NCBI RefSeq assembly: GCF_020320395.1
Contig: NZ_JAEDAH010000088.1
Coordinates: forward strand, 143,527-193,403
From: Thalassolituus marinus
GTDB lineage: Bacteria > Pseudomonadota > Gammaproteobacteria > Pseudomonadales > Oceanobacteraceae
Length of the DNA: 49,877 bases
Reading direction: 5' to 3'
The notes beneath the pieces were generated by a model. The model was not told where the DNA came from. It did no database searches and was given only the letters and a program-made list of their open reading frames with translations. The translations under genes and the position numbers were made by a program. Each line of letters begins with the position of its first letter. Position 1 is the stretch's first letter. Of this stretch, positions 24,360 to 34,780 are shown piece after piece.

Positions 24360-25967
24360 TTACAGCTCACCCAGCTCTTTCAGGTACTTAGGTGTTAATA
24401 CCGTATCGAAGGCACGCGGCAATGGTTGCGGGTAGTCGCGGCTGAAGTGCAGGCCACGGCTTTCCTTACGCAGCAGCGCCGAACGGATAATCACATCGGC
24501 GACATCCACCAGGTTACGCAGCTCAAGTAAGTCGTTACTTACCCGGTAGTTGCTGTAGAACTCCTGAATTTCCTGACGCAGTAACTCCACCCGATGCTTT
24601 GCCCGCAGCAGGCGTTTGGTGGTGCGTACGATACCAACGTAGTCCCACATAAAGCGCCGCAGTTCATCCCAGTTGTGGGCAATCACAACGTCCTCGTCGG
24701 AGTCGGTCACTTTACTGGAGTCCCAGGCCGGTGCATCCGGGGCCGGCTGTGAGAAGTCGATATCGCTGGCAATGCTTTCCGCTGCCGACCGGGCAAACAC
24801 CAGACATTCGAGCAGCGAGTTACTGGCCAGACGGTTGGCGCCATGTAAGCCGGTACAGGCGGTTTCGCCGATGGCGTACAGGTTTTCAATATCGGTACGG
24901 CCACGGGTATCGGTGACCACGCCGCCGCAGGTGTAGTGTGCGGCCGGCACCACCGGAATCGGTTCTCTGGTGATGTCGATGCCCAGCTCCAGGCAGCGCT
25001 CATAGATGGTCGGGAAGTGTTCCTGAATAAACTCAGCCGGTTTGTGCGAGATATCGAGGAACAGGCAGTCGGCACCCAGACGCTTCATCTCATGGTCGAT
25101 GGCGCGGGCAACGATGTCGCGCGGAGCCAGTTCTTCACGCTCATCAAAGTGGTGCATAAAGCGTGAGCCATCGGGTAGCAGCAGCTTGCCGCCTTCACCA
25201 CGCACGGCTTCAGTGATTAGAAATGAACCCGCCTGCGGGTGGTAGAGGCAGGTCGGATGAAACTGATTGAATTCCATATTGGCGATACGGCAGCCGGCGC
25301 GCCAGGCCATGGCAATACCGTCACCGGAGGCACCGTCCGGATTGCTGGTGTAGAGGTAAACCTTTGATGCACCGCCGGTGGCCAGCACCACCGCGCGCGC
25401 GGTAATGACATCGACATCGCCGGTTTCATTGTTGAGGAAATAACCGCCGATGCAGCCATGGCCTTCAACGCCCAGTTTCTCATGGGTGATCAGGTCGATG
25501 GCAATGTAGTTCTGTTTCAGATGCAGGTTTTTCTTTTCTCTGGCGCGCGCCAGCAGGGTCTCGGAAATGGCGAAGCCTGTGGCGTCGGCGGCATGGATAA
25601 TCCGACGGGCACTGTGGCCACCTTCACGGGTCAGGTGGAAGTGGTCAGGGCTGTCCTGAGTGAAAGGCACACCGATATCAATCAGCCACTGAATCGCGGC
25701 GGTGGAGTTCTCTACCGTGTAGCGCACTGAAGGCTCGTGGCACAAGCCGGCGCCGGCGATCAGCGTATCCTGTACGTGAGCTTCAACGCTGTCTTCTTCG
25801 TCGAGCACGGCTGCCACGCCCCCCTGAGCCCAGCGGGTAGAGCCTGCATCCAGTTCATCCTTGCTGATGATGGCCGCATTGAGGTGCTCGGGCAACGACA
25901 GACCCAGGGTCAGACCGGCAGCACCACTACCAATAATAAGAACATCGTAACTATAGGATTGGCTCAT
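24360..25967 (-). CDS. nadB: L-aspartate oxidase
   Basis: A 535-residue FAD enzyme for the first step of de novo NAD synthesis (aspartate to iminoaspartate). It has an N-terminal dinucleotide fold [14 protein letters not shown] (about 12), [11 protein letters not shown] (about 45), the active-site region THEGGHS-like [10 protein letters not shown] (about 115), and [19 protein letters not shown] (about 378) typical of NadB. A helical C-terminal domain follows. It is divergent from rpoE, as in Pseudomonas. SD is weak. Confidence 0.95.
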   Translation of the reverse strand: MSQSYSYDVLIIGSGAAGLTLGLSLPEHLNAAIISKDELDAGSTRWAQGGVAAVLDEEDSVEAHVQDTLIAGAGLCHEPSVRYTVENSTAAIQWLIDIGVPFTQDSPDHFHLTREGGHSARRIIHAADATGFAISETLLARAREKKNLHLKQNYIAIDLITHEKLGVEGHGCIGGYFLNNETGDVDVITARAVVLATGGASKVYLYTSNPDGASGDGIAMAWRAGCRIANMEFNQFHPTCLYHPQAGSFLITEAVRGEGGKLLLPDGSRFMHHFDEREELAPRDIVARAIDHEMKRLGADCLFLDISHKPAEFIQEHFPTIYERCLELGIDITREPIPVVPAAHYTCGGVVTDTRGRTDIENLYAIGETACTGLHGANRLASNSLLECLVFARSAAESIASDIDFSQPAPDAPAWDSSKVTDSDEDVVIAHNWDELRRFMWDYVGIVRTTKRLLRAKHRVELLRQEIQEFYSNYRVSNDLLELRNLVDVADVIIRSALLRKESRGLHFSRDYPQPLPRAFDTVLTPKYLKELGEL

Positions 25968-26033
25968 GATCAGGAGTACGTCAGAATTAGGAAAAGGTTG
26001 GTGGAATGGCCGATTTTCAGGTCAATCCCACCC

Positions 26034-26088
26034 TATAATGTGCCAATGATACACCGGAGCGGAACTATTCCGAATATTCTGCCTCTAC
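26034..26088 (+). promoter_or_regulatory. Candidate promoters of the rpoE operon
   Basis: TATAAT (26034-26039) is a perfect sigma70 -10 without a clear -35. Downstream, GAACTA (26062-26067), 16 bp, then TCTAC (26084-26088) resembles the sigmaE/AlgU consensus GAACTT-N16-TCTGA. Together they suggest a housekeeping promoter plus an autoregulated one. Confidence 0.45.
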
Positions 26089-26128
26089 ACCCCTGAATCT
26101 GGTCTACCAGGACACAGGAGCAGGACAC

Positions 26129-26779
26129 ATGACAACAGCGACGGCGCTGGCAATTAAGCCAACGACAGCGGAACAGGGCATGACAGATCAACAACATAAC
26201 GACCGACAGCTGGTCGCCCGGGTACAGAAAGGCGATAAGCGGGCCTTCGATCTGCTGGTTATCAAGTATCAGCACCGGATTCTGGCTCTGGTCAGCCGCT
26301 TTATCGCGGACTTCGCTGAAGCCCAGGATGTGACGCAGGAAGCCTTTATCAAAGCGTATCGTGCTCTTCCTTCTTTTCGCGGAGACAGCCAGTTTTACAC
26401 CTGGATGTACCGTATTGCGGTGAATACCGCCAAAAATTATCTGGTCAGCAAAGGCCGTAAAACCCCCGTCCGGGATATTGATCTGGATGATGCGGAGTTC
26501 TTTGCTGATGAAGCTAATATGAAAGATACCGAGACCCCGGACGGCCTGCTGCAGCGAGATCAGCTGCAGAAAGTGGTGTTTGACGCCATTGAAGCATTGC
26601 CGGAAGAGTTGCGCATGGCGGTTACCCTGCGTGAGCTTGAGGGTCTCAGCTATGAAGAAATCGCAGAAGTGATGGATTGCCCGATCGGTACTGTGCGCTC
26701 GCGGATTTTCCGCGCGCGTGAAGCCATTGATCGCAAGATGCAGCCGTTGCTGTCTGAAACCCACAACGCCATCGCCTGA
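26129..26779 (+). CDS. rpoE: RNA polymerase sigma factor RpoE/AlgU
   Basis: An ECF sigma factor of 216 residues. Region 2 has RAFDLLVIKYQHRI and DVTQEAFIKAYRALPSFRGDSQFYTWMYRIAVN, and region 4 has LRELEGLSYEEIAEVMDCPIGTVRSRIFRARE. It directs the envelope-stress response and is held by the MucA/RseA anti-sigma factor encoded next. The annotated ATG 26129 (AGGAG upstream) gives a 17-residue extension over the usual AlgU start; ATG 26180 would give the standard length. Either start is possible. Confidence 0.95.
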   Translation: MTTATALAIKPTTAEQGMTDQQHNDRQLVARVQKGDKRAFDLLVIKYQHRILALVSRFIADFAEAQDVTQEAFIKAYRALPSFRGDSQFYTWMYRIAVNTAKNYLVSKGRKTPVRDIDLDDAEFFADEANMKDTETPDGLLQRDQLQKVVFDAIEALPEELRMAVTLRELEGLSYEEIAEVMDCPIGTVRSRIFRAREAIDRKMQPLLSETHNAIA

Positions 26780-26788
26780 GGAAGCAGC

Positions 26789-27379
26789 ATGAATGATCGT
26801 ATGAATGAGTCCTTATCCGCTCTGGTTGACGGTGAAACCGATGAACTGGAAGTCCGCCGTTTACTCAACGAGCTGGATAAAGACGAAGAACTGCGTGCAA
26901 CCTGGCAGCGTTACCAGACCATTGGTGCTCTGATGCGTGGTGAAGCCGCGTCAACCGTTGACCTGTCGCGTGGCATTATGCAGGCCATCGACGGTGAGCC
27001 AATGGACGAAGTAGCGCAACCGGCAACGGCCGCTCATGCAGCAGCTGGTGGACGTATGCGCTGGCTGGCATCCGGTGCTGTGGCAGCCAGTGTGACGCTT
27101 GCCGTGCTACTGGGAGTGCGTGGTATGCAAGGCGATGATCAGTCGCTGATGGTTGCCGATGGCAGCGATGTAGCCCCGGTGGTACAGGCTCCGGTCAGTG
27201 TGACTCGCCTGGCAGCTGCCGATGGTCAGCCTTTGAATGAACAGAAACTGGAAGAAGCTCAGCGTAAGCTGCAGGAATATGTGCTGCAGCATACCGAGCA
27301 GGCAACGCTGCCAGCCAGTCGCGGCATGATGCCGTACGCCCGGGTCGTTAATTTTGCGACCGAAGAGGAGAAGCGCTGA
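26789..27379 (+). CDS. mucA: Anti-sigma-E factor MucA/RseA
   Basis: A 196-residue single-pass inner-membrane protein. The N-terminal RseA sigma-binding domain (MNESLSALVDGETDELEVRRLL, about 5-80) is followed by a membrane segment (about 90-112, ASGAVAASVTLAVLLGV). A periplasmic C-terminal domain ends in ARVVNF. Under envelope stress, proteolysis of this protein frees RpoE. GAGGAAG precedes the ATG. It is the second gene in the operon, 9 bases after rpoE. Confidence 0.92.
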   Translation: MNDRMNESLSALVDGETDELEVRRLLNELDKDEELRATWQRYQTIGALMRGEAASTVDLSRGIMQAIDGEPMDEVAQPATAAHAAAGGRMRWLASGAVAASVTLAVLLGVRGMQGDDQSLMVADGSDVAPVVQAPVSVTRLAAADGQPLNEQKLEEAQRKLQEYVLQHTEQATLPASRGMMPYARVVNFATEEEKR

Positions 27380-27381
27380 TT

Positions 27382-28356
27382 ATGAGACGCTGGCTGTTGT
27401 TGTCGCTGTTGGTTCCGGTACTGACTGGACACGCAGCAGAGCAGGGGGCCAGCGAGTGGCTTGAGCGCATGAGCAAAGCCTTTCGTGAGTCCAGTTATCA
27501 GGGTGTACTTATATTTGGTAATGACCGGCAGTGGCAGACACTGTCGGTCAGCCATGCTCTGATCAACAATACCGAGTATGAAAAATTCCGGCATCTGACC
27601 GGCATCCCCCGCGAAATCATTCGCCGTGGCGATGAAACCACCTGCATTCACCCAGGTGAACACAGCACCCGTCTGGACACTGCCTTGCCTGTTCCTCTGG
27701 TTGGCTACGATGGCGGCTCGGATATTGGCGCGGTCTATGAATTCCAGATGCGCGAAGTCAGCCGGGTAGCCGGTCGTTATGCTCAGCATATCCGTGTTAT
27801 TCCGCAGGATAATTTCCGTTACGGTTACAACCTTTGGCTGGATCAGGAAACCGGTCTGCTGTTGCGCTCAGAGCTGGTGAATCTGCAGCAACAGGTACTG
27901 GAACGCTTCCAGTTTGCCGATATCAATATCGGCCTGAATCTGACGGAAGACGATTTTTCTCCGCAAGGTGATGGCCATACTCTGGCGCAGCATCGTCATG
28001 AAACTATTAACGAAACCCCGGCAGAGGCCGTGAACTGGGTACCTGCCTGGGTACCGCAGGGTTTTCAGCTGGCGTCTGCAGGACAGGTCGCGGTAGAGCC
28101 GGGTAACGAGGACGATGCACAGCCTCTGCGGCTGATGTATTCCGATGGTCTGGCGTCGTTCACTCTGTTCGTTGATCCCGCCGGGGCTGAAGGCTTGCCG
28201 GAAATTGTTTCGCAATGGGGCGCGACCTCTGCTGCTGTGCGCTATCTTACCCATGATAAACTCCGCTATCGCATTACGGCGGTGGGCGAACTACCGAGTG
28301 ACGCTATCTTAAAGATCGCGGGCTCCGTCGCTTATCAGGCCGTTGAGAGTAAATAA
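27382..28356 (+). CDS. mucB: Periplasmic sigma-E regulator MucB/RseB
   Basis: A 324-residue protein with a signal peptide (about 1-19). The large N-terminal lipoprotein-localisation-like domain contains WLERMSKAFRESSYQGVLIF (about 26-45), and the smaller C-terminal domain (about 215-320) is the usual MucB/RseB layout. It binds the periplasmic part of MucA and shields it from cleavage. Its ATG is 2 bases after the mucA stop. Confidence 0.93.
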   Translation: MRRWLLLSLLVPVLTGHAAEQGASEWLERMSKAFRESSYQGVLIFGNDRQWQTLSVSHALINNTEYEKFRHLTGIPREIIRRGDETTCIHPGEHSTRLDTALPVPLVGYDGGSDIGAVYEFQMREVSRVAGRYAQHIRVIPQDNFRYGYNLWLDQETGLLLRSELVNLQQQVLERFQFADINIGLNLTEDDFSPQGDGHTLAQHRHETINETPAEAVNWVPAWVPQGFQLASAGQVAVEPGNEDDAQPLRLMYSDGLASFTLFVDPAGAEGLPEIVSQWGATSAAVRYLTHDKLRYRITAVGELPSDAILKIAGSVAYQAVESK

Positions 28357-28374
28357 TTGTCAGGGTGGGAATTC

Positions 28375-28812
28375 ATGTCGCAGGAAATCGTCAAAGTTAC
28401 AGAAATCGCGGATGGCGGTGTCTGGGTCGAGGCGGTACAACGCAGTGCCTGTAACAGCTGTAATGCCCGCTCTGGCTGTGGTCAGCACAGTCTGAGCAAA
28501 CTGGGGCGACCAATGCGCCTCTGGGTAGCTGGTGGTGAACACCTGCAAGCCGGGCAGGAAGTGGTTCTCAGTATCCCATCCGGCGGGCTCGCGCTGAGCG
28601 CTTTGCTGCTGTACGGCCTGCCATTACTGGGCCTGATCGTCGGCATGGCGCTGGGCCAGTCGTCTGGTGATCTGCTCGCTGCCATTTTCGGTCTGACGGG
28701 CCTGACTGCCGGATTCTTCGCTGCCCGCAGGATTTCAGAACAGGTTAAGCATCGTTGGGAACCGCGAATTGTTCCGGGATGCGCACTTATTCCTCATGTA
28801 GAAGTTAAGTAG
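28375..28812 (+). CDS. rseC: SoxR-reducing/sigma-E regulatory protein RseC
   Basis: A 145-residue membrane protein. The N-terminal Cys-rich region (SACNSCNARSGCGQHSL, four Cys) is followed by two membrane segments (about 75-118) and a basic tail. RseC/MucC proteins modulate sigmaE and relate to RsxC-associated SoxR reduction. ATG 28375 with GGTGGGA upstream is chosen over a TTG that directly abuts the mucB stop. Confidence 0.88.
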   Translation: MSQEIVKVTEIADGGVWVEAVQRSACNSCNARSGCGQHSLSKLGRPMRLWVAGGEHLQAGQEVVLSIPSGGLALSALLLYGLPLLGLIVGMALGQSSGDLLAAIFGLTGLTAGFFAARRISEQVKHRWEPRIVPGCALIPHVEVK

Positions 28813-28821
28813 GGAATCTCT

Positions 28822-30210
28822 ATGAGTGTTTTGCTTCAGCGTTTGACCATTGCCCTCCTGCTGTTTGTTGCCGCAGGCGCCCGGGCCGAGTTACCGGATT
28901 TCCGCGAGCTGGTAAAAGAAACCTCTCCGGCGGTGGTGAATATCAGTACCGTTCAGCATGTGACGCAAACGGGTTTCCAGCAACGCTACGGTCTGCCTCA
29001 GGATGTGCCGGAGATTTTCCGCCACTTCTTTGGTGCCCCACAGTCTCCGGGTGGTGGTGAGCAGGAGCGCTCTTCACTGGGTTCCGGCTTTATTGTTTCT
29101 GACGACGGCTACATTCTGACCAACAATCATGTGATCAAGGATGCCGACGAAATCGTCGTCCGCCTGAATGATCGTCGTGAGCTGGATGCAAAACTGATTG
29201 GTGCTGATGAAAGCTCGGATCTGGCGCTGCTGAAGGTAGAAGCCGATGACCTGCCCACCGTTGAGCTGGGGAATTCAGACAAGCTTGAAGTGGGTGAGTG
29301 GGTGGTCGCTATCGGGTCGCCATTCGGCTTCGATTACTCCGTGACCGCCGGTATTGTCAGCGCCAAGGGCCGCAGCCTGCCAAATGAAAGCTATGTGCCA
29401 TTCATTCAGACTGACGTGGCCATCAACCCGGGCAACTCCGGTGGTCCGCTGTTTAATCTCGATGGCAAAGTGGTTGGCATCAACTCCCAGATTTATACCC
29501 GCTCTGGTGGTTTTATGGGCGTTTCCTTCGCTATTCCGATCAATGTGGCTATGGATGTCGCTGACCAGCTGAAAGAAAAAGGCAAGGTCAGCCGCGGCTG
29601 GCTGGGCGTCGTGATTCAGGAAGTAAGCAAGGATCTGGCGGAATCCTTCGGTCTGGAAAAGGCCGCAGGTGCGCTGGTCGCTCAGGTGGTTCCGGGCAGT
29701 CCTGCGGAAGCTGCGGGCGTGAAGAATGGCGATATCATTACGCATTTTAATGGCCGTGCTATCAATCTGTCTTCTGACCTGCCACATCAGGTAGGCCGGG
29801 TGAAACCGGGCAAGGAGTCAACGCTGGATGTTGTGCGTAACGGCAAGCGTAAGCGTATCAAGGTAACCATTGGTACCTTGCCGGATGGTGATGGTGCCGA
29901 GCTGGCCATGAACAGCAGCAACCCTCAGGAGCACAGCAGTAAGCGCCTGGGGGTGGTAATCGGTGAGCTGAGCGACGCCCAGCGTAAATCGACTGGTGAC
30001 GGTGTTGTGGTGCGCGAAGTGACGCGTGGCCCGGCAGCATTCGCCGGATTGGTTAACGGCGACGTGATCACTATGATCTCGGGTGAGCCGGTACGTTCGG
30101 TGGAAGACTTTGAGCGTATCGTCGCCGATATTCCGGCCAACCGCAGCGTACCTATGCGCATTGTGCGCCGCGGAGCCGCAATGTTTATCCCTCTGCGTAT
30201 CGCTGAGTAA
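28822..30210 (+). CDS. mucD: DegP/HtrA-type periplasmic serine protease MucD
   Basis: A 462-residue protein with a signal peptide (about 1-23) and a trypsin-like domain. The triad is His in TNNHVI (about 109), Asp in SSDLALLKV (about 138) and Ser in NPGNSGGPL (about 213). Two PDZ domains follow (about 258-350 and 365-460). It degrades or refolds misfolded envelope proteins and is the stress-response effector of this operon. Confidence 0.95.
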   Translation: MSVLLQRLTIALLLFVAAGARAELPDFRELVKETSPAVVNISTVQHVTQTGFQQRYGLPQDVPEIFRHFFGAPQSPGGGEQERSSLGSGFIVSDDGYILTNNHVIKDADEIVVRLNDRRELDAKLIGADESSDLALLKVEADDLPTVELGNSDKLEVGEWVVAIGSPFGFDYSVTAGIVSAKGRSLPNESYVPFIQTDVAINPGNSGGPLFNLDGKVVGINSQIYTRSGGFMGVSFAIPINVAMDVADQLKEKGKVSRGWLGVVIQEVSKDLAESFGLEKAAGALVAQVVPGSPAEAAGVKNGDIITHFNGRAINLSSDLPHQVGRVKPGKESTLDVVRNGKRKRIKVTIGTLPDGDGAELAMNSSNPQEHSSKRLGVVIGELSDAQRKSTGDGVVVREVTRGPAAFAGLVNGDVITMISGEPVRSVEDFERIVADIPANRSVPMRIVRRGAAMFIPLRIAE

Positions 30211-30227
30211 GCACCGGTCGAACGCTC

Positions 30228-30256
30228 ATCAGGCCCGGTATCACACCGGGCCTGAT
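30228..30256 (+). terminator. Hairpin after mucD
   Basis: ATCAGGCCCGGT and ACCGGGCCTGAT form a perfect 12-bp stem with a 5-base loop, 18 bases after the mucD stop. The following CACTTCCT is only weakly T-rich, so termination may be partial. Confidence 0.6.
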
Positions 30257-30340
30257 CACTTCCTAAGCTGACAAATAGCCTTTGATCAGCCTTTCAAGTA
30301 AAATCCCCAGCCATTTCAATTACTGACCGGGTTTTATTCT

Positions 30341-32143
30341 GTGAGCCAGCTGGACCACATCCGTAACTTCTCCATCATTGCCCATATCGACCACGGCAAA
30401 TCGACACTGTCTGACCGTTTTATTCAGGTATGTGGCGGCCTCTCCGACCGTGAAATGCAGGCCCAGGTTCTGGATTCGATGGATATCGAACGAGAGCGTG
30501 GTATTACCATTAAAGCCCAGAGCGTAACGCTGGAATACAAAGCCCGTAACGGTGAAACCTACCAGCTGAACTTTATTGATACCCCTGGACACGTTGACTT
30601 CAGCTATGAAGTATCACGCTCGCTGGCTGCCTGTGAAGGTGCGCTGCTGGTGGTGGATGCGGCTCAGGGTGTGGAAGCTCAGTCGGTAGCCAACTGCTAT
30701 ACCGCCATTGAGCAGGGCCTGGAAGTTCGTCCGGTTCTGAACAAAATGGACCTGCCACAGGCTGATCCGGACAAAGTGGCACAGGAAATTGAAGAGATTA
30801 TTGGTATTGATGCCACCGAAGCGGTGCGTTGCAGTGCCAAGAGCGGCCTGAATGTTGAAGACGTGCTGGAAGATCTGGTGGCTCACATTCCGCCACCGGA
30901 AGGTGATCCGGAAGCACCATTGCAGGCACTGATCATCGACTCCTGGTTTGACTCCTACCTGGGGGTTGTGTCCCTGATCCGGGTGAAAAACGGCTCCATC
31001 AAAAAAGGCGACAAGGTGCGTCTGAAGTCGACTGGTCGCGACCATATCGTTGACGATGTGGGTTACTTCACACCGAAGATGACCAAGCGCCCGCAGCTGG
31101 GTACCGGTGAAGTAGGTTATCTGGTGGCCAGCATCAAGGACATTCACGGTGCGCCAGTTGGCGATACCATCGTAACCACCAAAAATGCAGACGATATTCC
31201 GTCGCTGCCAGGCTTCCAGAAAGTGAAGCCACAGGTGTATGCCGGTCTGTTCCCGGTATCGTCCGATGATTTTGAAGCTTTCCGTGATGCGCTGGAAAAG
31301 CTGTCGCTGAACGATGCCTCGCTGTTCTATGAACCGGAAAACTCCGATGCACTGGGCTTTGGTTTCCGCTGTGGCTTCCTCGGTATGCTGCACATGGAAA
31401 TCATTCAGGAGCGTCTGGAGCGCGAATACGATCTCGATCTGATCACCACCGCACCAACGGTAATTTACGAAGTGGTTACCCGTAAGGGCGAAACCCTGCG
31501 CGTCGATAACCCATCGAAACTGCCGGATGCCGGCATTATCGAAGAAATGCGCGAGCCAATCGCTGAATGTAATATTCTGGTGCCACAGGATTATCTGGGT
31601 AATGTGATCTCGCTGTGTATCGAGAAACGTGGTGTGCAGGTTGATATGCAGTACACAGGTACTCAGGTCTCACTGCGCTATGAAATTCCGCTGGCCGAAG
31701 TGGTTATGGATTTCTTCGACCGTCTGAAGTCTGCCAGCCGAGGCTTTGCTTCACTGGACTACAGCTTCGTTCGCTTCCAGGAGGCACCGCTGGTGCGTCT
31801 GGACGTACTGGTTAACGGCGAGAAAGTGGATGCTCTGGCAGTGATTATGCACCGTGACAGCGTTCGCCGCCGTGGTGCTTCCCTGACTGAAAAAATGAAA
31901 GAGCTGATTCCGCGCCAGATGTTCGACGTGGCAATCCAGGCAGCCATTGGTAATCAGGTGGTGGCACGGACCACAGTGAAAGCATTACGTAAGAACGTTA
32001 CCGCCAAGTGTTATGGTGGTGACGTCAGCCGTAAGAAGAAACTGCTGCAGAAGCAGAAAGAAGGTAAGAAGCGTATGAAGCAGATCGGTAGCGTGGAGAT
32101 TCCACAGTCTGCTTTCCTCGCAGTACTTAAAGTTGATGATTAA
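30341..32143 (+). CDS. lepA: Elongation factor 4 (LepA)
   Basis: A 600-residue translational GTPase. G1 is AHIDHGKST (about 15), the switch region is [13 protein letters not shown]3 DTPGHVDF (about 78) and G4 NKMDLP (about 132). The later domains and the LepA-specific C-terminal domain ([19 protein letters not shown]) are complete. It acts on ribosomes and affects initiation and back-translocation. GTG start is inferred from alignment of [19 protein letters not shown] to the family. The usual downstream lepB is absent. Confidence 0.96.
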   Translation: MSQLDHIRNFSIIAHIDHGKSTLSDRFIQVCGGLSDREMQAQVLDSMDIERERGITIKAQSVTLEYKARNGETYQLNFIDTPGHVDFSYEVSRSLAACEGALLVVDAAQGVEAQSVANCYTAIEQGLEVRPVLNKMDLPQADPDKVAQEIEEIIGIDATEAVRCSAKSGLNVEDVLEDLVAHIPPPEGDPEAPLQALIIDSWFDSYLGVVSLIRVKNGSIKKGDKVRLKSTGRDHIVDDVGYFTPKMTKRPQLGTGEVGYLVASIKDIHGAPVGDTIVTTKNADDIPSLPGFQKVKPQVYAGLFPVSSDDFEAFRDALEKLSLNDASLFYEPENSDALGFGFRCGFLGMLHMEIIQERLEREYDLDLITTAPTVIYEVVTRKGETLRVDNPSKLPDAGIIEEMREPIAECNILVPQDYLGNVISLCIEKRGVQVDMQYTGTQVSLRYEIPLAEVVMDFFDRLKSASRGFASLDYSFVRFQEAPLVRLDVLVNGEKVDALAVIMHRDSVRRRGASLTEKMKELIPRQMFDVAIQAAIGNQVVARTTVKALRKNVTAKCYGGDVSRKKKLLQKQKEGKKRMKQIGSVEIPQSAFLAVLKVDD

Positions 32144-32157
32144 GCTGGAGTTTTAAC

Positions 32158-32526
32158 ATGCGTCGTCAGAGCGGTATGTCATTTTCGTCGGTGGTTGCAC
32201 TGGTAGCCTTAATTGCGCTGCTGATCAAAGCGGCAATTGCTATTGTCCCTATGTACTGGGATAACAAAATGCTGACCACCGTTCTCGACACCATGGCGGA
32301 ATCCGGTGAAGTGACCATTGATTCCAAGCCCAACAAAGTAAAGCAGTTGCTGGAGCAGCGCATGCTGCGCAACGGCCTGCGTATGAACTTTGACCAGTTG
32401 ACTATTCAACCTCACAAACACGCGCTGGTTCTCGACTGGCCATACGAAGTTCGCGGAACCTGGCTGGCCAACGTCGATCTGGTTGTCCGCTTTAATCAGC
32501 ACAAAGAATTTACCCACAGTGAATAA
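32158..32526 (+). CDS. DUF4845 family membrane-anchored protein
   Basis: A 122-residue protein with one N-terminal membrane segment (about 8-30) and a small soluble domain. The family is nearly always found between lepA/lepB and rnc in gammaproteobacteria. Its function is unknown. It is 14 bases after lepA and its 3' end overlaps the rnc start. Confidence 0.85.
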   Translation: MRRQSGMSFSSVVALVALIALLIKAAIAIVPMYWDNKMLTTVLDTMAESGEVTIDSKPNKVKQLLEQRMLRNGLRMNFDQLTIQPHKHALVLDWPYEVRGTWLANVDLVVRFNQHKEFTHSE

Positions 32527-33217
32527 CCCTCTGCTTAAGCTTTCCCAGCGTCTCGGCTACGAATTCAAAGACGAAGCGCTGGTGACCCTGGCGCTGACCC
32601 ACCGCAGTAAAGGTGGCACCAACAACGAACGCCTCGAATTTCTCGGCGACTCCATTCTTAATTTTGTTATTGCCGAAGATTTATTCCGTCGTTTCAGTCA
32701 GGCGAAAGAAGGCAAACTCAGCCGCCTGCGTGCGCGTATGGTGAAAGGCCATACGCTGGCAGCCATTGCCCGTGAATTCGGCCTGGGCGATTTTTTGCTG
32801 CTGGGTTCAGGTGAATTAAAAAGTGGCGGTCATAAGCGCGATTCGATCCTCGCTGACAGTGTTGAAGCGCTTATCGGTGCGATCTATCTGGATGCAGGCA
32901 TGGATGTTGTTCGTGAACGCATTCTGAGCTGGTTTGAGACGCGGCTGAACGAGCTGACGCTGGAAGATCCGATCAAAGATCCGAAAACCCGTCTGCAGGA
33001 ATACCAGCAGGCTAATAAATCCAGCCTGCCACGCTACGAAGTGCTGAATGTAGAAGGCCCGACAAACGAACAGATCTTTACCGTCGAGGTGCGTATTCCT
33101 GAGCAGGCAGATGCTATTGTCGCCCAGGGTACCAGCCGTCGCGCTGCAGAACAGACAGCGGCGGCGCAGATGCTGACTATGCTTGGTGAAACAGATACTA
33201 CAGGAGAAGAGGAATGA
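32519..33217 (+). CDS. rnc: Ribonuclease III
   Basis: A 232-residue double-strand-specific endoribonuclease. The catalytic block [20 protein letters not shown] (about 37-56) carries the metal-binding Glu/Asp, and a later [15 protein letters not shown] block (about 113) follows. The C-terminal double-stranded-RNA-binding domain (about 155-225) is present. GTG 32519 is chosen because it gives the family N-terminus and length; a TTG 36 bases upstream would add residues unlike the family. It overlaps the end of the DUF4845 gene. Confidence 0.93.
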   Translation: MNNPLLKLSQRLGYEFKDEALVTLALTHRSKGGTNNERLEFLGDSILNFVIAEDLFRRFSQAKEGKLSRLRARMVKGHTLAAIAREFGLGDFLLLGSGELKSGGHKRDSILADSVEALIGAIYLDAGMDVVRERILSWFETRLNELTLEDPIKDPKTRLQEYQQANKSSLPRYEVLNVEGPTNEQIFTVEVRIPEQADAIVAQGTSRRAAEQTAAAQMLTMLGETDTTGEEE

Positions 33218-34110
33218 CACAGCGTACCGGCTATGTAGCCATTGTTGGTCGTCCGAATGTGGGCAAGTCCACTCTGCTGAATCGTATTCTGGGGCAAAAG
33301 CTTTCTATCACCTCACGTAAGCCGCAGACAACCCGGCATCAGATCCTCGGTATCAAAACCGAGAACGATGTGCAGGTGGTGTATGTGGATACCCCGGGGA
33401 TTCACAAGATTAACGATAAGGCGATCAATCGCTACATGAATAAAGCGGCTACTACAGCCGTGAAAGATGTGGATCTGATTATCCTGATGATCGATCGTCT
33501 GCGCTGGACCGATGAAGATGAAATGGCGTTGCAGGCAGTTAAGTCGCAACGAGCGCCGGCTATTCTGGTGGTGAATAAAGTCGACTTTATTCGTGAAAAA
33601 GAAGAGCTGCTGCCATTTCTGGAAGAGGTCAGTAAAAAGCACACCTTCGACCAGGTGATTCCGGTCAGCGCTAAAACCGGTCACAACGTCGAACGTCTGG
33701 AAAGTCTGATCGAAAGCTATATGCCGGAAAGTGGTTATTTCTATCCGGAAGATCAGATCACCGATCGTACCTCACGTTTTCTGGCAGCCGAACTGGTGCG
33801 TGAAAAAATCATGCGCCAGTTAGGTGATGAATTGCCGTATTCCATGACCGTGGAAGTGGAAGAATTCATTCATTCAGGCGAGCTGATTGAAATCTCTGCG
33901 CTGATTCTGGTTGAGCGGGCGTCGCAGAAACGCATCGTGATTGGCGATGGTGGTTACCGTATCAAACAGATCGGTATTGAAGCGCGCAAGGACATGGAAA
34001 TTCTGTTCGACTGTAAGGTCATGCTCAAGCTTTGGGTGAAAGTTAAAGCCAACTGGTCTGACGACGAGCGCGCCTTGCGCAGTCTGGGTTACGACGACCG
34101 CCTGAGCTGA
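33214..34110 (+). CDS. era: GTPase Era
   Basis: A 298-residue GTPase with G1 [10 protein letters not shown] (about 9), G3 DTPG (about 59), G4 NKVD (about 121) and the C-terminal KH RNA-binding domain (about 205-290). Era binds 16S rRNA during 30S assembly. Its ATG overlaps the rnc stop (ATGA), so rnc and era are translationally coupled. Confidence 0.96.
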   Translation: MTQRTGYVAIVGRPNVGKSTLLNRILGQKLSITSRKPQTTRHQILGIKTENDVQVVYVDTPGIHKINDKAINRYMNKAATTAVKDVDLIILMIDRLRWTDEDEMALQAVKSQRAPAILVVNKVDFIREKEELLPFLEEVSKKHTFDQVIPVSAKTGHNVERLESLIESYMPESGYFYPEDQITDRTSRFLAAELVREKIMRQLGDELPYSMTVEVEEFIHSGELIEISALILVERASQKRIVIGDGGYRIKQIGIEARKDMEILFDCKVMLKLWVKVKANWSDDERALRSLGYDDRLS

Positions 34111-34111
34111 T

Positions 34112-34780
34112 ATGGCCAGCCTGTATCTGCTGCGCCGGCAGCCATTGCGTGAACATGAATGGCTGCTGGATATTTTTTCGCAGCAGCACGGCCGACTGTC
34201 TGTGGTTGCTGGTCGCAGTAACCAGATTCCTGATTTATTACAGTGCTGTGATGGAGACTGGGTCAGTGCCGAAGACTGGCCTCGTATCCGTGGCTTGCGT
34301 CCTGCGCAGGCATCCTCGCTGAAAGGTCCCGCGCTGTATTGCGCCCTGTATATCACGGAGTTGCTGACACGCTTACTGCCCCGTGGTGAAGCGTTGCCGG
34401 ACGTCTTTCTGGCGTATCAGGAAACGCTGCAGGCACTGGCGGTCAGTCAGCTGCCCGACCCCTGGTTACGATTATTTGAAGTGCGATTACTCAGCGCGCT
34501 GGGCTATGGGTTCTCCTGGCAGCAGGATGCTCAGGGGCAACCGCTGCAGGCTGACAGCCGTTACCTGTTCGTGCCGCGTGAAGGCTTCGCCATCAGCGAG
34601 CGGGGTATTAAGGGAGCTGATCTGATTGCCTTTGCCCGCACAGAACGTGACAATCCGGCAGCATGGGTTACGGCCAAGCAGGTGCTGCGCATCGCCATCG
34701 ATGATCTTCTGGAGCGGCCGTTAACCAGCCGTGAATTATTTATGCCGATCCCAGCCGGGAAGGTTAAGGAGCCAAAGTGA
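34112..34780 (+). CDS. recO: DNA repair protein RecO
   Basis: A 222-residue protein with an N-terminal OB fold ([21 protein letters not shown]...RLSVVAGRS) and a helical C-terminal domain. No zinc-finger Cys cluster is seen, as is usual in gammaproteobacterial RecO. It works with RecR to load RecA in gap repair. It starts 2 bases after era, and its end overlaps the pdxJ GTG. Confidence 0.93.
   Translation: MASLYLLRRQPLREHEWLLDIFSQQHGRLSVVAGRSNQIPDLLQCCDGDWVSAEDWPRIRGLRPAQASSLKGPALYCALYITELLTRLLPRGEALPDVFLAYQETLQALAVSQLPDPWLRLFEVRLLSALGYGFSWQQDAQGQPLQADSRYLFVPREGFAISERGIKGADLIAFARTERDNPAAWVTAKQVLRIAIDDLLERPLTSRELFMPIPAGKVKEPK

Noticed and set aside
26033-26764. A 243-codon minus-strand frame opposite rpoE
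   Set aside because: rpoE on the plus strand has all sigma regions and operon context; the antisense frame has no recognisable motif.
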